Shown in pieces: positions 16,771-25,317 of a stretch of 64,000 bases of DNA. The position numbers were made by a program, and so were the translations under genes. This DNA comes from Variovorax beijingensis (lineage in GTDB: Bacteria > Pseudomonadota > Gammaproteobacteria > Burkholderiales > Burkholderiaceae_C). The notes beneath the pieces were generated by a model. The model was not told the DNA's origin. It was given only the letters and a program-made list of their open reading frames with translations, and did no database searches. The stretch's first letter is position 1, and the number at the start of each line of letters is the position of its first letter. The stretch lies in the NCBI RefSeq assembly GCF_003951285.1, contig NZ_RXFQ01000019.1, positions 58,616 to 122,615 of the forward strand, written 5' to 3'.

Positions 16771-17640
16771 ATGAAATATCCCGATTTCCAGATCGACTGG
16801 CTGCGCGCCCTGGTGGCGGTGGTGGATGCCGGCTCGCTGTCGGCCGCGGCGCCCCTGGTCCACCGCTCCCAGTCCGCTGTGAGCATGCAGATCAAGAAGC
16901 TGGAGAACGCGCTCGGCCAGGCCGTGCTGCTGCGCGGCCCGCGGCACCTGGAAGTGACGCCGGCGGGCGCGCAGCTGCTGGTGTATGCGCGCCGCATGCT
17001 CGAACTGCAGTCGGAAACGCAGAACGCGATGTTCGGACCGGAACTGGCCGGCCGCGTGCGGCTCGGCGTGCCGGACGACTATGCCTCCACCTACCTGACG
17101 CCGGTGCTGCGCAGCTTTGCCGGCCGCTACAAGGGCGTGGAGATCGAGCTGACCTGCGAGCAGTCGACCTCCCTCATCCCCAAGATCGCGCGGGGCGAGC
17201 TCGACCTGGCCCTGGTCTCCCGCGACAAGCCGCAACGCGGACAGCTCCTGTTCCATGAACCCCTGGTCTGGGTGGGCACGGCGCAGCATGAAGCCTGGCG
17301 CCGCAATCCATTGCCGATTGCGGTCTACGAGGCGGGCAGCATGGCCCGAACCGCCGCGCTCTCGAGCCTGGCTGCCAGGCGGCGCGCCTATCGCATCGTC
17401 TATCACAGCTCCAGCCTCGCCGGCCAGTTGGCGGCCGTGGAGAGCGGCCTGGCCGTGGCCGTGTTCACGCGCTGCAGCGTTCCGGCCCACCTGCAGATAC
17501 TGCAGAACCTGCCCACCGGCTTCGATCTGCCGAAACTCAAGTCGATGGATGTGGCGGCGCTGCGCAGCAAGGTGTCGCTGCGCTCGCCTGCGGTGGATGC
17601 CATGTACGAGCAGATGGTGCGGACCTTGAGCCCGGCATAG
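16771..17640 (+). CDS. LysR-family regulator of the adjacent DMT exporter (inferred)
   Basis: The 289-residue protein starts MKYPDFQIDWLRALVAVVD. The helix-turn-helix (about 5-64) reads LSAAAPLVHRSQSAVSMQIK and is followed by a LysR substrate-binding domain. I prefer the ATG at 16771 over 16759 because GAGG sits six bases upstream and the earlier ATG lies inside a palindrome. The divergent arrangement with the EamA transporter gene suggests it controls that exporter and itself. Confidence 0.88.
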   Translation: MKYPDFQIDWLRALVAVVDAGSLSAAAPLVHRSQSAVSMQIKKLENALGQAVLLRGPRHLEVTPAGAQLLVYARRMLELQSETQNAMFGPELAGRVRLGVPDDYASTYLTPVLRSFAGRYKGVEIELTCEQSTSLIPKIARGELDLALVSRDKPQRGQLLFHEPLVWVGTAQHEAWRRNPLPIAVYEAGSMARTAALSSLAARRRAYRIVYHSSSLAGQLAAVESGLAVAVFTRCSVPAHLQILQNLPTGFDLPKLKSMDVAALRSKVSLRSPAVDAMYEQMVRTLSPA

Positions 17641-17670
17641 CTTGGTCGCTTGCAGCCAAGCTGCCCGCAC

Positions 17671-17946
17671 CTATCCGCGCGGATCGGCTTCCGCAAGCGG
17701 GCGCGTCAACGCCGCCGCCGTATCCAGCAGGACGACGGCGCGGTCCGGGTCGTGTCCCATATAGGGGCTGACCAGCAATTGGCCAATCAGCCGGTCGAAG
17801 CCGTGCCGCACCCTGGCCGGCTCGGGGTGCGCCGCGTACATGGCCCGCAGCATCGATACCACCGCACTGACCTGCGTTCCCAGGACCTCCATGGCGCCCA
17901 GGCGGCCGCTCGCCTCGAAGACTGCTTGTGGATCTGTGGTGGTCAT
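17671..17946 (-). CDS. Small hypothetical protein (91 residues)
   Basis: The ATG at 17946 follows GGGAGCG. The product is helical and soluble, with FDRLIGQLLVSPYMGHDPDR in the middle. No family was recognised. It lies tail-to-tail with the upstream LysR gene (30 bp) and head-to-head with the next LysR gene (157 bp). The longer frame to 18276 overlaps that LysR gene and is rejected. Confidence 0.6.
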   Translation of the reverse strand: MTTTDPQAVFEASGRLGAMEVLGTQVSAVVSMLRAMYAAHPEPARVRHGFDRLIGQLLVSPYMGHDPDRAVVLLDTAAALTRPLAEADPRG

Positions 17947-18103
17947 GTGGCGCTCCCGTCTCGGTGTTGAAGCGCCAGAACGTAAAAAGAGGCCTAATGG
18001 ATTACATTTCAGCCTCAAATACCCAGAACTGGTGAGATTTCGGCTCGACAGTGTGAAATATGTCACGCACGGCGCGGCCTGCAACTCCTCATAGACTCGT
18101 CCG

Positions 18104-19021
18104 ATGAACGTGCGTTTTCTCGAAGCCTTCGTCTGGGTCGCCAAGCTGGGCAGCTTCAAGGCGGCCGCCGAGAAGATGCACACCACGCAGGCCGGCATCT
18201 CCAGCCGCATCGCCACGCTGGAAGAGCAGTTCGGCGTGCGCCTGTTCGACCGCGAGCACCGCGGCGTGATGCTCACCTACCAGGGCACCGAGCTCCTGCC
18301 CCATGCCGAACGCATGATCGAGATGCAGGCGCGCATGGTTGCGGCCATGGGCCAGGCCGATGCCTTCTCGGGCATGCTGCGCATCGGCGTGATCGAGACG
18401 GTGGCCCACACCTGGCTGCCCGACCTGTTCTCGCGCTTTGCCGAGAAATACCCCAACGCCACGCTGGAGCTGATCTCCGACATCACGCCGAGGCTGCGCG
18501 ACGACCTGCTGCGCGGCACGCTCGACTGCGCCATCCTGTCGGAAGAGATCACGCCGGGCTTCATCGACAACCGGCGCATCGCCAACCTCGCGATGCGCTG
18601 GGTCACGAGCCCGTCGCTCGCGCTCAAGTTCCCGTCGCGCCGGCTGCTGTCCTTTGCCGACATCGCCACGCAGCCCATCATCTCGTTCAACCGCGAATCG
18701 AGCGTCTACCGCAACATCGCCCAGAACGCGAGCGGCTGCACCAACCTGCGCGTGAGCTACTTCTCGTCGCTGGGCGCGATGATCGACCTGGCGCGCACGG
18801 GCTTCGGCACGGCGCTGCTGCCGCTGGCCGTGATCCAGCAGGACCTGCTGCACGGCAAGCTGGTGGTGCTGGACGTCGACCCGGTGCCCATTGCGCTGCC
18901 GCTGGTCGCGAGCATGCGGCTGGAGCCGGCGTCGCCCTTGGCCGAGGCGCTGGTCGGCATGGCGCAGACATCGTGCGATCAGTTCATCGCCACCTGCCAG
19001 GGCGACGTGCTCGCGCCCTGA
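18104..19021 (+). CDS. LysR-family regulator upstream of the TRAP/amidase operon
   Basis: This is a 305-residue LysR protein with an N-terminal helix-turn-helix (about 1-60: FLEAFVWVAKLGSFKAAAEK, then TTQAGISSRIATLEEQFG) and a periplasmic-binding-like effector domain. It lies 127 bp upstream of, and in the same direction as, the cupin-TRAP-DUF2848-amidase genes. It is therefore the probable regulator of that catabolic operon, responding to the transported compound (inference). Confidence 0.9.
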   Translation: MNVRFLEAFVWVAKLGSFKAAAEKMHTTQAGISSRIATLEEQFGVRLFDREHRGVMLTYQGTELLPHAERMIEMQARMVAAMGQADAFSGMLRIGVIETVAHTWLPDLFSRFAEKYPNATLELISDITPRLRDDLLRGTLDCAILSEEITPGFIDNRRIANLAMRWVTSPSLALKFPSRRLLSFADIATQPIISFNRESSVYRNIAQNASGCTNLRVSYFSSLGAMIDLARTGFGTALLPLAVIQQDLLHGKLVVLDVDPVPIALPLVASMRLEPASPLAEALVGMAQTSCDQFIATCQGDVLAP

Positions 19022-19148
19022 TCCGGCCCACGCCGCGCCCGGAGCTGGGGCGCTTCGATGCGCCAGGGCTGTGCATCACGAAATCCTATCGCCCGCCCAA
19101 AGAATTTCCCGTTTGACCCTGCAGGGGCGCGCGACAACACTGCGCGCC

Positions 19149-19541
19149 ATGCACAAGCTCATGACCGGAAAAAGACATCGCGAGTTCTTCGCGATCCGCC
19201 CCGATGCAGATGCCACCGAATGGTCGACGGTGCCTTGCACCGCAGGACGCATCGAGGAACTGCTGCTGGCCGACAACCTCGACACCGCCGCGCGCACCGG
19301 CTCGCGCACCCGCCTGGCCCGCTGGTCGGCCGGCGCGCTGATCGACCGGCCCGTGGTGCACGACTTCCATGAAGAGGTCTTCATCGTCGAAGGCGAACTG
19401 GTGGTCGGCTGCGACGCGCAAGGCGAGGGCGGCGAGGCCTTCGGTCCCTACACCTTCGCCTGCCGCCCGCCGGGCGCGGTGCACGGTCCCTTCGTGTCGC
19501 GCACCGGCTGCGTGCTGTTCGAGATCCAGTACTACGAATGA
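19149..19541 (+). CDS. Small cupin-domain protein
   Basis: The 130-residue protein (ATG 19149; ATG 19161 is an alternative) has a single cupin beta-barrel. The motif HDFHEEVFIVEGELVVG supplies the usual His/Glu metal ligands and PPGAVHGPF the second cupin motif. It resembles ChrR/anti-sigma-like or small metabolic cupins, possibly a metal-dependent isomerase, hydrolase or sensor. It is 43 bp upstream of the TRAP receptor gene and is probably the first gene of that operon. Confidence 0.8.
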   Translation: MHKLMTGKRHREFFAIRPDADATEWSTVPCTAGRIEELLLADNLDTAARTGSRTRLARWSAGALIDRPVVHDFHEEVFIVEGELVVGCDAQGEGGEAFGPYTFACRPPGAVHGPFVSRTGCVLFEIQYYE

Positions 19542-19584
19542 ACACCCGTTCCCGATCCCGCCCTTTTTTTTCCAGGAGTTCCCG

Positions 19585-20658
19585 ATGAAGCGTTCGCTGT
19601 CTTCCCTCGCATCCGTCGCCGTGGCCGCCGCGCTGCTGGCCGGCGCCGCCGCCGCCCAGGTGCCGGCCGGCCCGAAGCTCGCCGTGCAGGCCATCACGCA
19701 GGTGGCGCCCAACCTGCCGCAGTACACCAAGGTCGACCAGCCGCTGCTGCGCGACGGCATCGCCAAGGCGACCGGCGGGCGCGTGGAAGTCACGCTCTCG
19801 TCCTGGCCCGAGCGCAACGTGAACGGTCCCGAAGTCCTGCGCCTGGTGCGCTCGGGCCAGGTCGACATTGCCGCCGCGCCGCTGACCACCGTCTCGGGCG
19901 ACGTGCCGATGCTCGACGGCGTCGACCTCGCGGGCATGAACGCCGACATCGCCCAGGCCCGCAAGGTGGCCGATGCGATGGTGCCGGTGGCCAACAAGGA
20001 ACTGCAGCGCCTGGGCATCAGGCTGGTCGCGACCTATCCGTTCTCGGGCCAGATGCTGTTCTGCCGCAAACCCGTGGCGAGCCTGGCCGACCTCAAGGGC
20101 CTGAAGGTGCGCACCAACGGCCCGTCGGCCTCGGACCTGATCAAGTCGCTCGGCGGCCAGCCGGTGTCGCTGGCTTTCGGCGAGGTCTACACCGCGCTGG
20201 AACGCGGCACGGTCGACTGCGGCATCACCGGCGCCGGTTCGGGCAACGGCGTGAAGTGGCCCGAGGTCACGACGCACCTCTACACGCTGCCGCTGTCGTG
20301 GTCGACCTCCGGCTACTTCGTGAACCTGGCGTGGTGGAACAAGCTCGACCCGGCGATCCGCGCACAGTTCGAGAAGACGATGGGCGAGGTGCAGGAAGCG
20401 CAGTGGAAGCTGGGTGTGGAAGCCACCAACGACGGCATCGCCTGCAACGTCGGCCGCGCCGCCGACTGCAAGCTGCACACGCTGATGAAGAAGCCCATGG
20501 TCGAAGCCAAGGCCGAGGCCAGCGTCGGCGCGTCATTGCAGAAGCACCTGGCCGACGACGTGCTGCCCGGCTGGATCAAGCGCTGCGGCGAGCGCTGCGC
20601 GGCGGTCTACTCGGAGGTGATTGCGCCCATCACCGGCATCAAGTACGCGGCCAAGTGA
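19585..20658 (+). CDS. TRAP transporter solute-binding protein, DctP type
   Basis: The 357-residue protein has a clear signal peptide cleaved after AGAAAAQ near residue 25, and a DctP-fold body. The central motif LADLKGLKVRTNGPSASDLI contains the arginine that typically salt-bridges a substrate carboxylate. Cysteines near residues 164, 214 and 290-325 may form periplasmic disulfides. AGGAG precedes the ATG at 19585. The stop overlaps the start of the small membrane subunit (TGATG), so translation is coupled. Confidence 0.93.
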   Translation: MKRSLSSLASVAVAAALLAGAAAAQVPAGPKLAVQAITQVAPNLPQYTKVDQPLLRDGIAKATGGRVEVTLSSWPERNVNGPEVLRLVRSGQVDIAAAPLTTVSGDVPMLDGVDLAGMNADIAQARKVADAMVPVANKELQRLGIRLVATYPFSGQMLFCRKPVASLADLKGLKVRTNGPSASDLIKSLGGQPVSLAFGEVYTALERGTVDCGITGAGSGNGVKWPEVTTHLYTLPLSWSTSGYFVNLAWWNKLDPAIRAQFEKTMGEVQEAQWKLGVEATNDGIACNVGRAADCKLHTLMKKPMVEAKAEASVGASLQKHLADDVLPGWIKRCGERCAAVYSEVIAPITGIKYAAK

Positions 20659-21278
20659 TGTTCCGCGCACTCGAATGGGTGAGCGCCAAGGCGATGACCA
20701 TCGCCGGCTGGTGCTACCTCGTGATCACCCTGCTGATCTGCTTCGACATCGCAGCCCGGCGCCTGCTGGGCTTCTCGACCGAGGCGACGACCGAAGTCAC
20801 CGGCTACCTGATGGCCATCGGCATGAGCTGGGGCCTGGCGGGCACGCTGTTCGAACGCGGCCACGTGCGCATCGACGTGCTGGTGCAGAAGATGCCGCTG
20901 AAGCTGCGCGTCTGGCTGCACCTGGCGTCGCTCGTCGCGCTCATGGTCGCTTCGGGCTTCTTCGCCTGGGGCGCCTTCTCGCTGACCAGGGATTCGTGGG
21001 ACTTCAGCGCCACCGACCTGTCGGCGCTGCACACGCCGCTGGCGCTGCCGCAGGGCCTGTGGGCCGCGGGCCTGGGCCTGCTGCTGCTGGCCGTGGTCGC
21101 ATTGGCCGCGCGTGCCGTGCGCCAGCTTGCCACCGGCGACGCCGACGGCATGGACCGCATGCTGATGTCGCGCACCTACGTCGATGAGGCCGCCGAGACG
21201 CTGGAGGCCGTGGCCGAAGCGCAGCAGGGCATGCAGCAACCCGCCATGCCCGCGGCGGCCGCAGGAGTCTCCCGATGA
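20658..21278 (+). CDS. TRAP transporter small membrane subunit, DctQ type
   Basis: The 206-residue protein has four predicted membrane helices, with the DctQ features CFDIAARRLLGFSTEATTE and GTLFERGHVRIDVLVQKMP. It has an unusual hydrophilic tail of about 45 residues rich in Ala, Glu and Met. Its start overlaps the stop of the receptor gene and its stop overlaps the start of the large subunit (ATGA), so the three subunits are coupled. Confidence 0.92.
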   Translation: MFRALEWVSAKAMTIAGWCYLVITLLICFDIAARRLLGFSTEATTEVTGYLMAIGMSWGLAGTLFERGHVRIDVLVQKMPLKLRVWLHLASLVALMVASGFFAWGAFSLTRDSWDFSATDLSALHTPLALPQGLWAAGLGLLLLAVVALAARAVRQLATGDADGMDRMLMSRTYVDEAAETLEAVAEAQQGMQQPAMPAAAAGVSR

Positions 21279-22675
21279 TCGCCATCGTCTTCATCGTCGC
21301 CATCGGCATCCTGATTGCCGGTGCGTCGCTCTTCGGCGTGCAGGGCCAGGCGGCCGCGGCCGCCTCGGCCAGCGTGCCGTGGTGGGCGCTGGCCGCGGTG
21401 CTGACGGCCTTCGTCGGCTTCTTTGCCGGCGGCATCTACGTGGGCGCGGCGCTGGCCGTGCTCTCGCTGCTGGCGGGCTTCGGCCTGTCGGACCGGCCGT
21501 TCTGGAACTTCATCGGCGAGATGATCTGGAGCCCCTCGACCAACTTCGTGCTGGTGTCGGTGCCGCTCTTTTTGCTGATGGGCGAAGTGATGCTGCGCGC
21601 CGGCCTCTCGGAGCGGCTGTACCGCGCGCTCAACATCTGGATGGGCCGGCTGCCCGGCGGACTGCTGCACACCAACATCGTCTCGTGCGGCGTGTTCTCG
21701 GCCGTGGCCGGCTCCAGCGTGGCCACTGCCGCGACCATGGGCTCGGTGGCGCTGCCGTACTTCGAGAAGAGCCACTACCCGCCCAAGCTGGTGTTGGGCT
21801 CGCTTGCCGCCGGCGGCGCGCTGGGCAACCTGATCCCGCCGGGCATCACCTTCATCATCTACGGACTGATCACCGAGACCTCGGTGGGCGCGCTGTACTT
21901 GGCGGCGGTGGGGCCGAGCATCCTGGTGGTGCTGCTGTTCACCGCGGTCATCCTGTACTACAGCTACCGGCTGAAGCTGCATGGCGACGAGGCATCGAAG
22001 GCGATCGGCTGGAAGCACCGCATCGCGAGCCTGTCGGACCTGGTGCCCACGGCCCTGCTCATCGCGCTGGTGCTGGGCACCATCTACGCCGGCTGGGCCA
22101 CGCCCACCGAGTCGGCCGCGCTCGGCGTGGCGGGCAGCCTGCTGCTGGCGCTGGCGGACCGCAAGCTCAAGTGGAAGATGCTGGCCGAGTCGATGCGCGC
22201 CACCGCGCGCACCACCTCGATGATCGCGCTGATCCTGTTCGGCGCGTACTTCCTGAACTACATCCTGTCGTCGCTGGGCATTCCGCAGATGCTCGCGAAG
22301 TTCCTGACCGGGCTGCCGTTCCCGGGCTGGGTGATCATGCTGGTGATCATCGGCTTCTACCTGGCGCTGGGCACCTTCATGGAAGGCATGTCGATGGTGA
22401 TCACCACCATCCCGCTGCTGTTCCCGGTGGTCACGGCGCTCGGCTACGACCCGATCTGGTTCGGCGTGGTCATCACCATGCTGGTCGAGATCGCCATGAT
22501 CAGCCCGCCCGACGGCACCGTGCTCTATGTGCTGCAGGGCATGCGGCGGCAGCCCGGGCCCATCACCGACGTCTTTGCCGGCGTGCTGCCCTTCATGTTC
22601 GTCTACATGCTCGCGATCATCGTGCTGATGGTGTTCCCCGCCATCGCGCTGTGGCTGCCGGCCCATCTCATGTGA
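21275..22675 (+). CDS. TRAP transporter large membrane subunit, DctM type
   Basis: The 466-residue protein has about 12 membrane helices and the DctM signatures VPLFLLMGEVMLRAGLSERL, GSVALPYFEKSHYPPKLVLG and GNLIPPGITFIIYGLITETS. It transports the bound solute, driven by the sodium gradient in characterised systems. It completes a full TRAP system with the two genes upstream. A 23-bp gap with GCGGAGC leads to the DUF2848 gene. Confidence 0.94.
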   Translation: MIAIVFIVAIGILIAGASLFGVQGQAAAAASASVPWWALAAVLTAFVGFFAGGIYVGAALAVLSLLAGFGLSDRPFWNFIGEMIWSPSTNFVLVSVPLFLLMGEVMLRAGLSERLYRALNIWMGRLPGGLLHTNIVSCGVFSAVAGSSVATAATMGSVALPYFEKSHYPPKLVLGSLAAGGALGNLIPPGITFIIYGLITETSVGALYLAAVGPSILVVLLFTAVILYYSYRLKLHGDEASKAIGWKHRIASLSDLVPTALLIALVLGTIYAGWATPTESAALGVAGSLLLALADRKLKWKMLAESMRATARTTSMIALILFGAYFLNYILSSLGIPQMLAKFLTGLPFPGWVIMLVIIGFYLALGTFMEGMSMVITTIPLLFPVVTALGYDPIWFGVVITMLVEIAMISPPDGTVLYVLQGMRRQPGPITDVFAGVLPFMFVYMLAIIVLMVFPAIALWLPAHLM

Positions 22676-22698
22676 CCCCCTGTTCGCGGAGCTATTCC

Positions 22699-23418
22699 AT
22701 GTCATTGACCCTTTCCTTCGCCTGCGAAAGCGTGGCGGCCGACGGCACGCGCTCGTCGCAACTGCTCGCGGTGCCGCCGCGCCAACTCGTGATTGCCGGC
22801 TGGACCGGCCGCGACGCCGCGGCCATTGCCCACCACATCGAAGAGCTCGAAGCCATCGGCGTGCCGCGGCCGTCGAGCGTGCCGCTGTACTACCGCGTGA
22901 GCGCCGGGCTGCTCACGCAATCGGCCGCCATCGAGGCGCTGGGCGCGCAGAGCTCCGGCGAAGCCGAGCCGATGCTCTTCTGCGCCGCCGGCGAGTGGTG
23001 GCTCACCGTGGCCTCCGACCACACCGACCGCCGCGTCGAGACCTACTCGGTCGCGGTGTCCAAGCAGATGTGCGCCAAGCCGGTCGCAACCACCGCCTGG
23101 CGCTGGCGCGACGTGGCGCCCTACCAGGACGAGCTGCAGCTGCGCTCGCGCATCCTGGAGGAGGGCCGGTGGATCGACTACCAGCAGGGCACCTTCGCCT
23201 CGATCCGCCCGCTGGCGGCGCTGCGCGACGGCATCTACCAGGCAGAAGGCGGCGACGAAGGCCGCTTCATGACCTGCGGCACGCTCGGCGCCATTCCCAA
23301 CGGCAAGGGCGAGGGCATCCGCCCGGCCACCGAGATGGAGCTCGAGATCCACGACCCGCGCCTGAAGCGCAGCATCGTGCACCGCTACGCCGTGCAGGCA
23401 CTCGAGGTGGTCGCGTGA
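22699..23418 (+). CDS. DUF2848-family protein
   Basis: The 239-residue cytoplasmic protein matches what I know of DUF2848, a family often found beside amidases and transporters and thought to be related to the fumarylacetoacetate-hydrolase fold. Recognisable stretches are HIEELEAIGVPRPSSVPLYY, the centre DHTDRRVETYSVAVSKQ and the C-terminal MTCGTLGAIP. The reaction is not established. Its stop overlaps the GTG start of the amidase gene, so the two are translationally coupled and probably act on the same compound. Confidence 0.8.
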   Translation: MSLTLSFACESVAADGTRSSQLLAVPPRQLVIAGWTGRDAAAIAHHIEELEAIGVPRPSSVPLYYRVSAGLLTQSAAIEALGAQSSGEAEPMLFCAAGEWWLTVASDHTDRRVETYSVAVSKQMCAKPVATTAWRWRDVAPYQDELQLRSRILEEGRWIDYQQGTFASIRPLAALRDGIYQAEGGDEGRFMTCGTLGAIPNGKGEGIRPATEMELEIHDPRLKRSIVHRYAVQALEVVA

Positions 23419-24761
23419 CGGCCGCCGCCGGCATGGACATCGCCACGCTGCGCGGGCGCATCGCGCGCGGCGAGGTGTCGCACGAGGCGGTGGTGGCGCA
23501 GGCGCTCGAAGACTCCGAGCTGCCTTCAGCGCAGCACGTCTTCACGAAGCGCTACGCGCAAGCGGCGCTGGCCGCCGCGCGCCATGCCGATGCGGCGCAG
23601 CGCGCCGGCGTCGTGCTGCCCATGCTCGCCGGACTGCCCGTCACGGTGAAGGACCTCTACGACGTCGCTGGCGAAACCACCATGGCCGGCTCGGTCGTGT
23701 GCGAAGGCGAACCCGCGGCCGCCGCGGACGCCGTGGCCGTGGCCCGCCTGCGCAGCACCGGCGCGGCCATCATCGGCAAGACCAACATGACCGAGTTCGC
23801 CTTTTCCGGCGTCGGCATCAACCCGCACCACGGCACACCGCGCAATCCCGCGGATGCCGCCGTCGCGCGCATCCCCGGCGGTTCGTCGTCGGGTGCCGCG
23901 GTGTCGGTGGCGCTGGGCCTTGCCGTGGCGGGCCTGGGCTCCGACACCGGCGGCTCCATCCGCATTCCCGCTGCGCTGTGCGGGCTCGTCGGCTTCAAGA
24001 GCACCCAGGCCCGGGTGCCGCGCACCGGCGCCTTCGAACTCGCGCGTTCGCTCGACACCGTGTGCGCCATGACGCGCAGCGTGGCCGATTGCCTCGTCGT
24101 CGATGCCGCCATGGCCGGCACGCCGCTCGCAGTGCGCCGGCGTCCATTGCAGGGCCTGCGCCTGGCGGTGCCGCGCACGCTGATGTTCGACGGCATCGAG
24201 CCGGCCGTGGCGCAGGCCTTCGACCGCGCGGTGAGTGCGCTGTCGGCGGCGGGCGCCATCGTGGTCGATGTCACGCTGGGTGAGCTGGCCGAGATCGCCC
24301 GGATCAACGCGCCGGGCGGCTTCTCGCCCATCGAGGCATCGGCCGTGCATCGCTCGCGCATCGGTGCGCAGCGCGAGCGCTTCGACCCGCGGGTCGCGGC
24401 CCGCGTGGACCTTGGCATGTCGGTCGGCGCCGCCGACTACATCCTCATGCAGGACCACCGCCGCGAATGGATCGGCCGCGTCGAAGCCGCGCTCGAAGGC
24501 TTCGACGCCTTGCTCTGCCCGACCGTGCCGATCGTCGCGCCGGCCATCGACGCGCTCGCGGCCGACGCCGAATTCTTCAAGGCCAATGGCCTGCTGCTGC
24601 GCAATACCTTCGCCATCAACTTCCTCGATGGCTGCGCGTTCAGCCTGCCGTGCCATCGCGCGGGGGAGCTGCCGGTGGGGCTGATGCTCTCTTCGGTTTG
24701 TGGAGACGATGCGCGGCTGGCGGCTGTTGCGCTGGCGGTGGAGGAGACGTTGGGCGACTGA
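23415..24761 (+). CDS. Amidase-signature-family amidase
   Basis: The GTG at 23415 overlaps the stop of the DUF2848 gene (GTGA) and gives 448 residues; an ATG at 23433 is an alternative. The amidase-signature triad is present: Lys79 in VTVKDLYDVAGE, the cis-Ser of GGSSSGAA near 157-158, and nucleophile Ser181 in SDTGGSIRIPAALCG. It hydrolyses an amide to acid plus ammonia or amine. As the last gene of the TRAP operon it probably processes the imported substrate, perhaps with the DUF2848 protein. The substrate is unknown. Confidence 0.92.
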   Translation: MTAAAGMDIATLRGRIARGEVSHEAVVAQALEDSELPSAQHVFTKRYAQAALAAARHADAAQRAGVVLPMLAGLPVTVKDLYDVAGETTMAGSVVCEGEPAAAADAVAVARLRSTGAAIIGKTNMTEFAFSGVGINPHHGTPRNPADAAVARIPGGSSSGAAVSVALGLAVAGLGSDTGGSIRIPAALCGLVGFKSTQARVPRTGAFELARSLDTVCAMTRSVADCLVVDAAMAGTPLAVRRRPLQGLRLAVPRTLMFDGIEPAVAQAFDRAVSALSAAGAIVVDVTLGELAEIARINAPGGFSPIEASAVHRSRIGAQRERFDPRVAARVDLGMSVGAADYILMQDHRREWIGRVEAALEGFDALLCPTVPIVAPAIDALAADAEFFKANGLLLRNTFAINFLDGCAFSLPCHRAGELPVGLMLSSVCGDDARLAAVALAVEETLGD

Positions 24762-24959
24762 TCCGGCGAATGAATTCTTTTATCTATCAGGGTTTTTATT
24801 TCTGATTTTTCGGTTCTCAATTCCTCCAGTTCTCATTAGAGTTGCGGACAAGAAACGGCATGTAAGTCGTTCGCGAAAGTGTCAAATATTTGCAACTTTG
24901 CTCACATTGGTCACTACATCGTTTTCGGTGTTGATTGACATCTGAGTGGGGAGGGAACC

Positions 24960-25217
24960 ATGAACAATTGGGAAATTGGACGGGTGCGTTCTCGCGCGCC
25001 TGGCTGGAACAGGGCCCGGCTTTTCGCTAGAGGGGCATGCGTTGGCCTTCTCATGCTGGGTGGCCTCGCAGCCCATGCGGGCTCCGTGAGCTACAGCTAC
25101 GACGCGCTCGGCCGTCTGGCCACCGTCATCTACAACAACGGCACCGCCACCACCACGATCAGCTACAGCTACGACGCTGCTGGCAATCGAACGTCGGTGG
25201 CAACCACCTCGCCCTAA
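24960..25217 (+). CDS. Tiny secreted YD-repeat protein
   Basis: The 85-residue protein has a strong GGAGGG ribosome-binding site, an arginine-rich signal peptide (hydrophobic core CVGLLMLGGLAAHAG) and a mature part of only about 43 residues. The mature part is two Rhs/YD repeats, YSYDALGRLATVIYNNGT and ISYSYDAAGNRTSV. It lies 100 bp upstream of the giant Rhs gene. It could be a decayed Rhs start or a genuine mini-protein; the clean signal peptide and intact frame favour an expressed product. Confidence 0.7.
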   Translation: MNNWEIGRVRSRAPGWNRARLFARGACVGLLMLGGLAAHAGSVSYSYDALGRLATVIYNNGTATTTISYSYDAAGNRTSVATTSP

Positions 25218-25317
25218 CCAATTCCTCGCGGTATTCAACTGCTCGACGCCCGCGCGCTCAATGCGCCGCGGGCGGCGATGGTGATCGCGCGCGCCAAAAC
25301 AAAGCTCAGGAAGAAAC

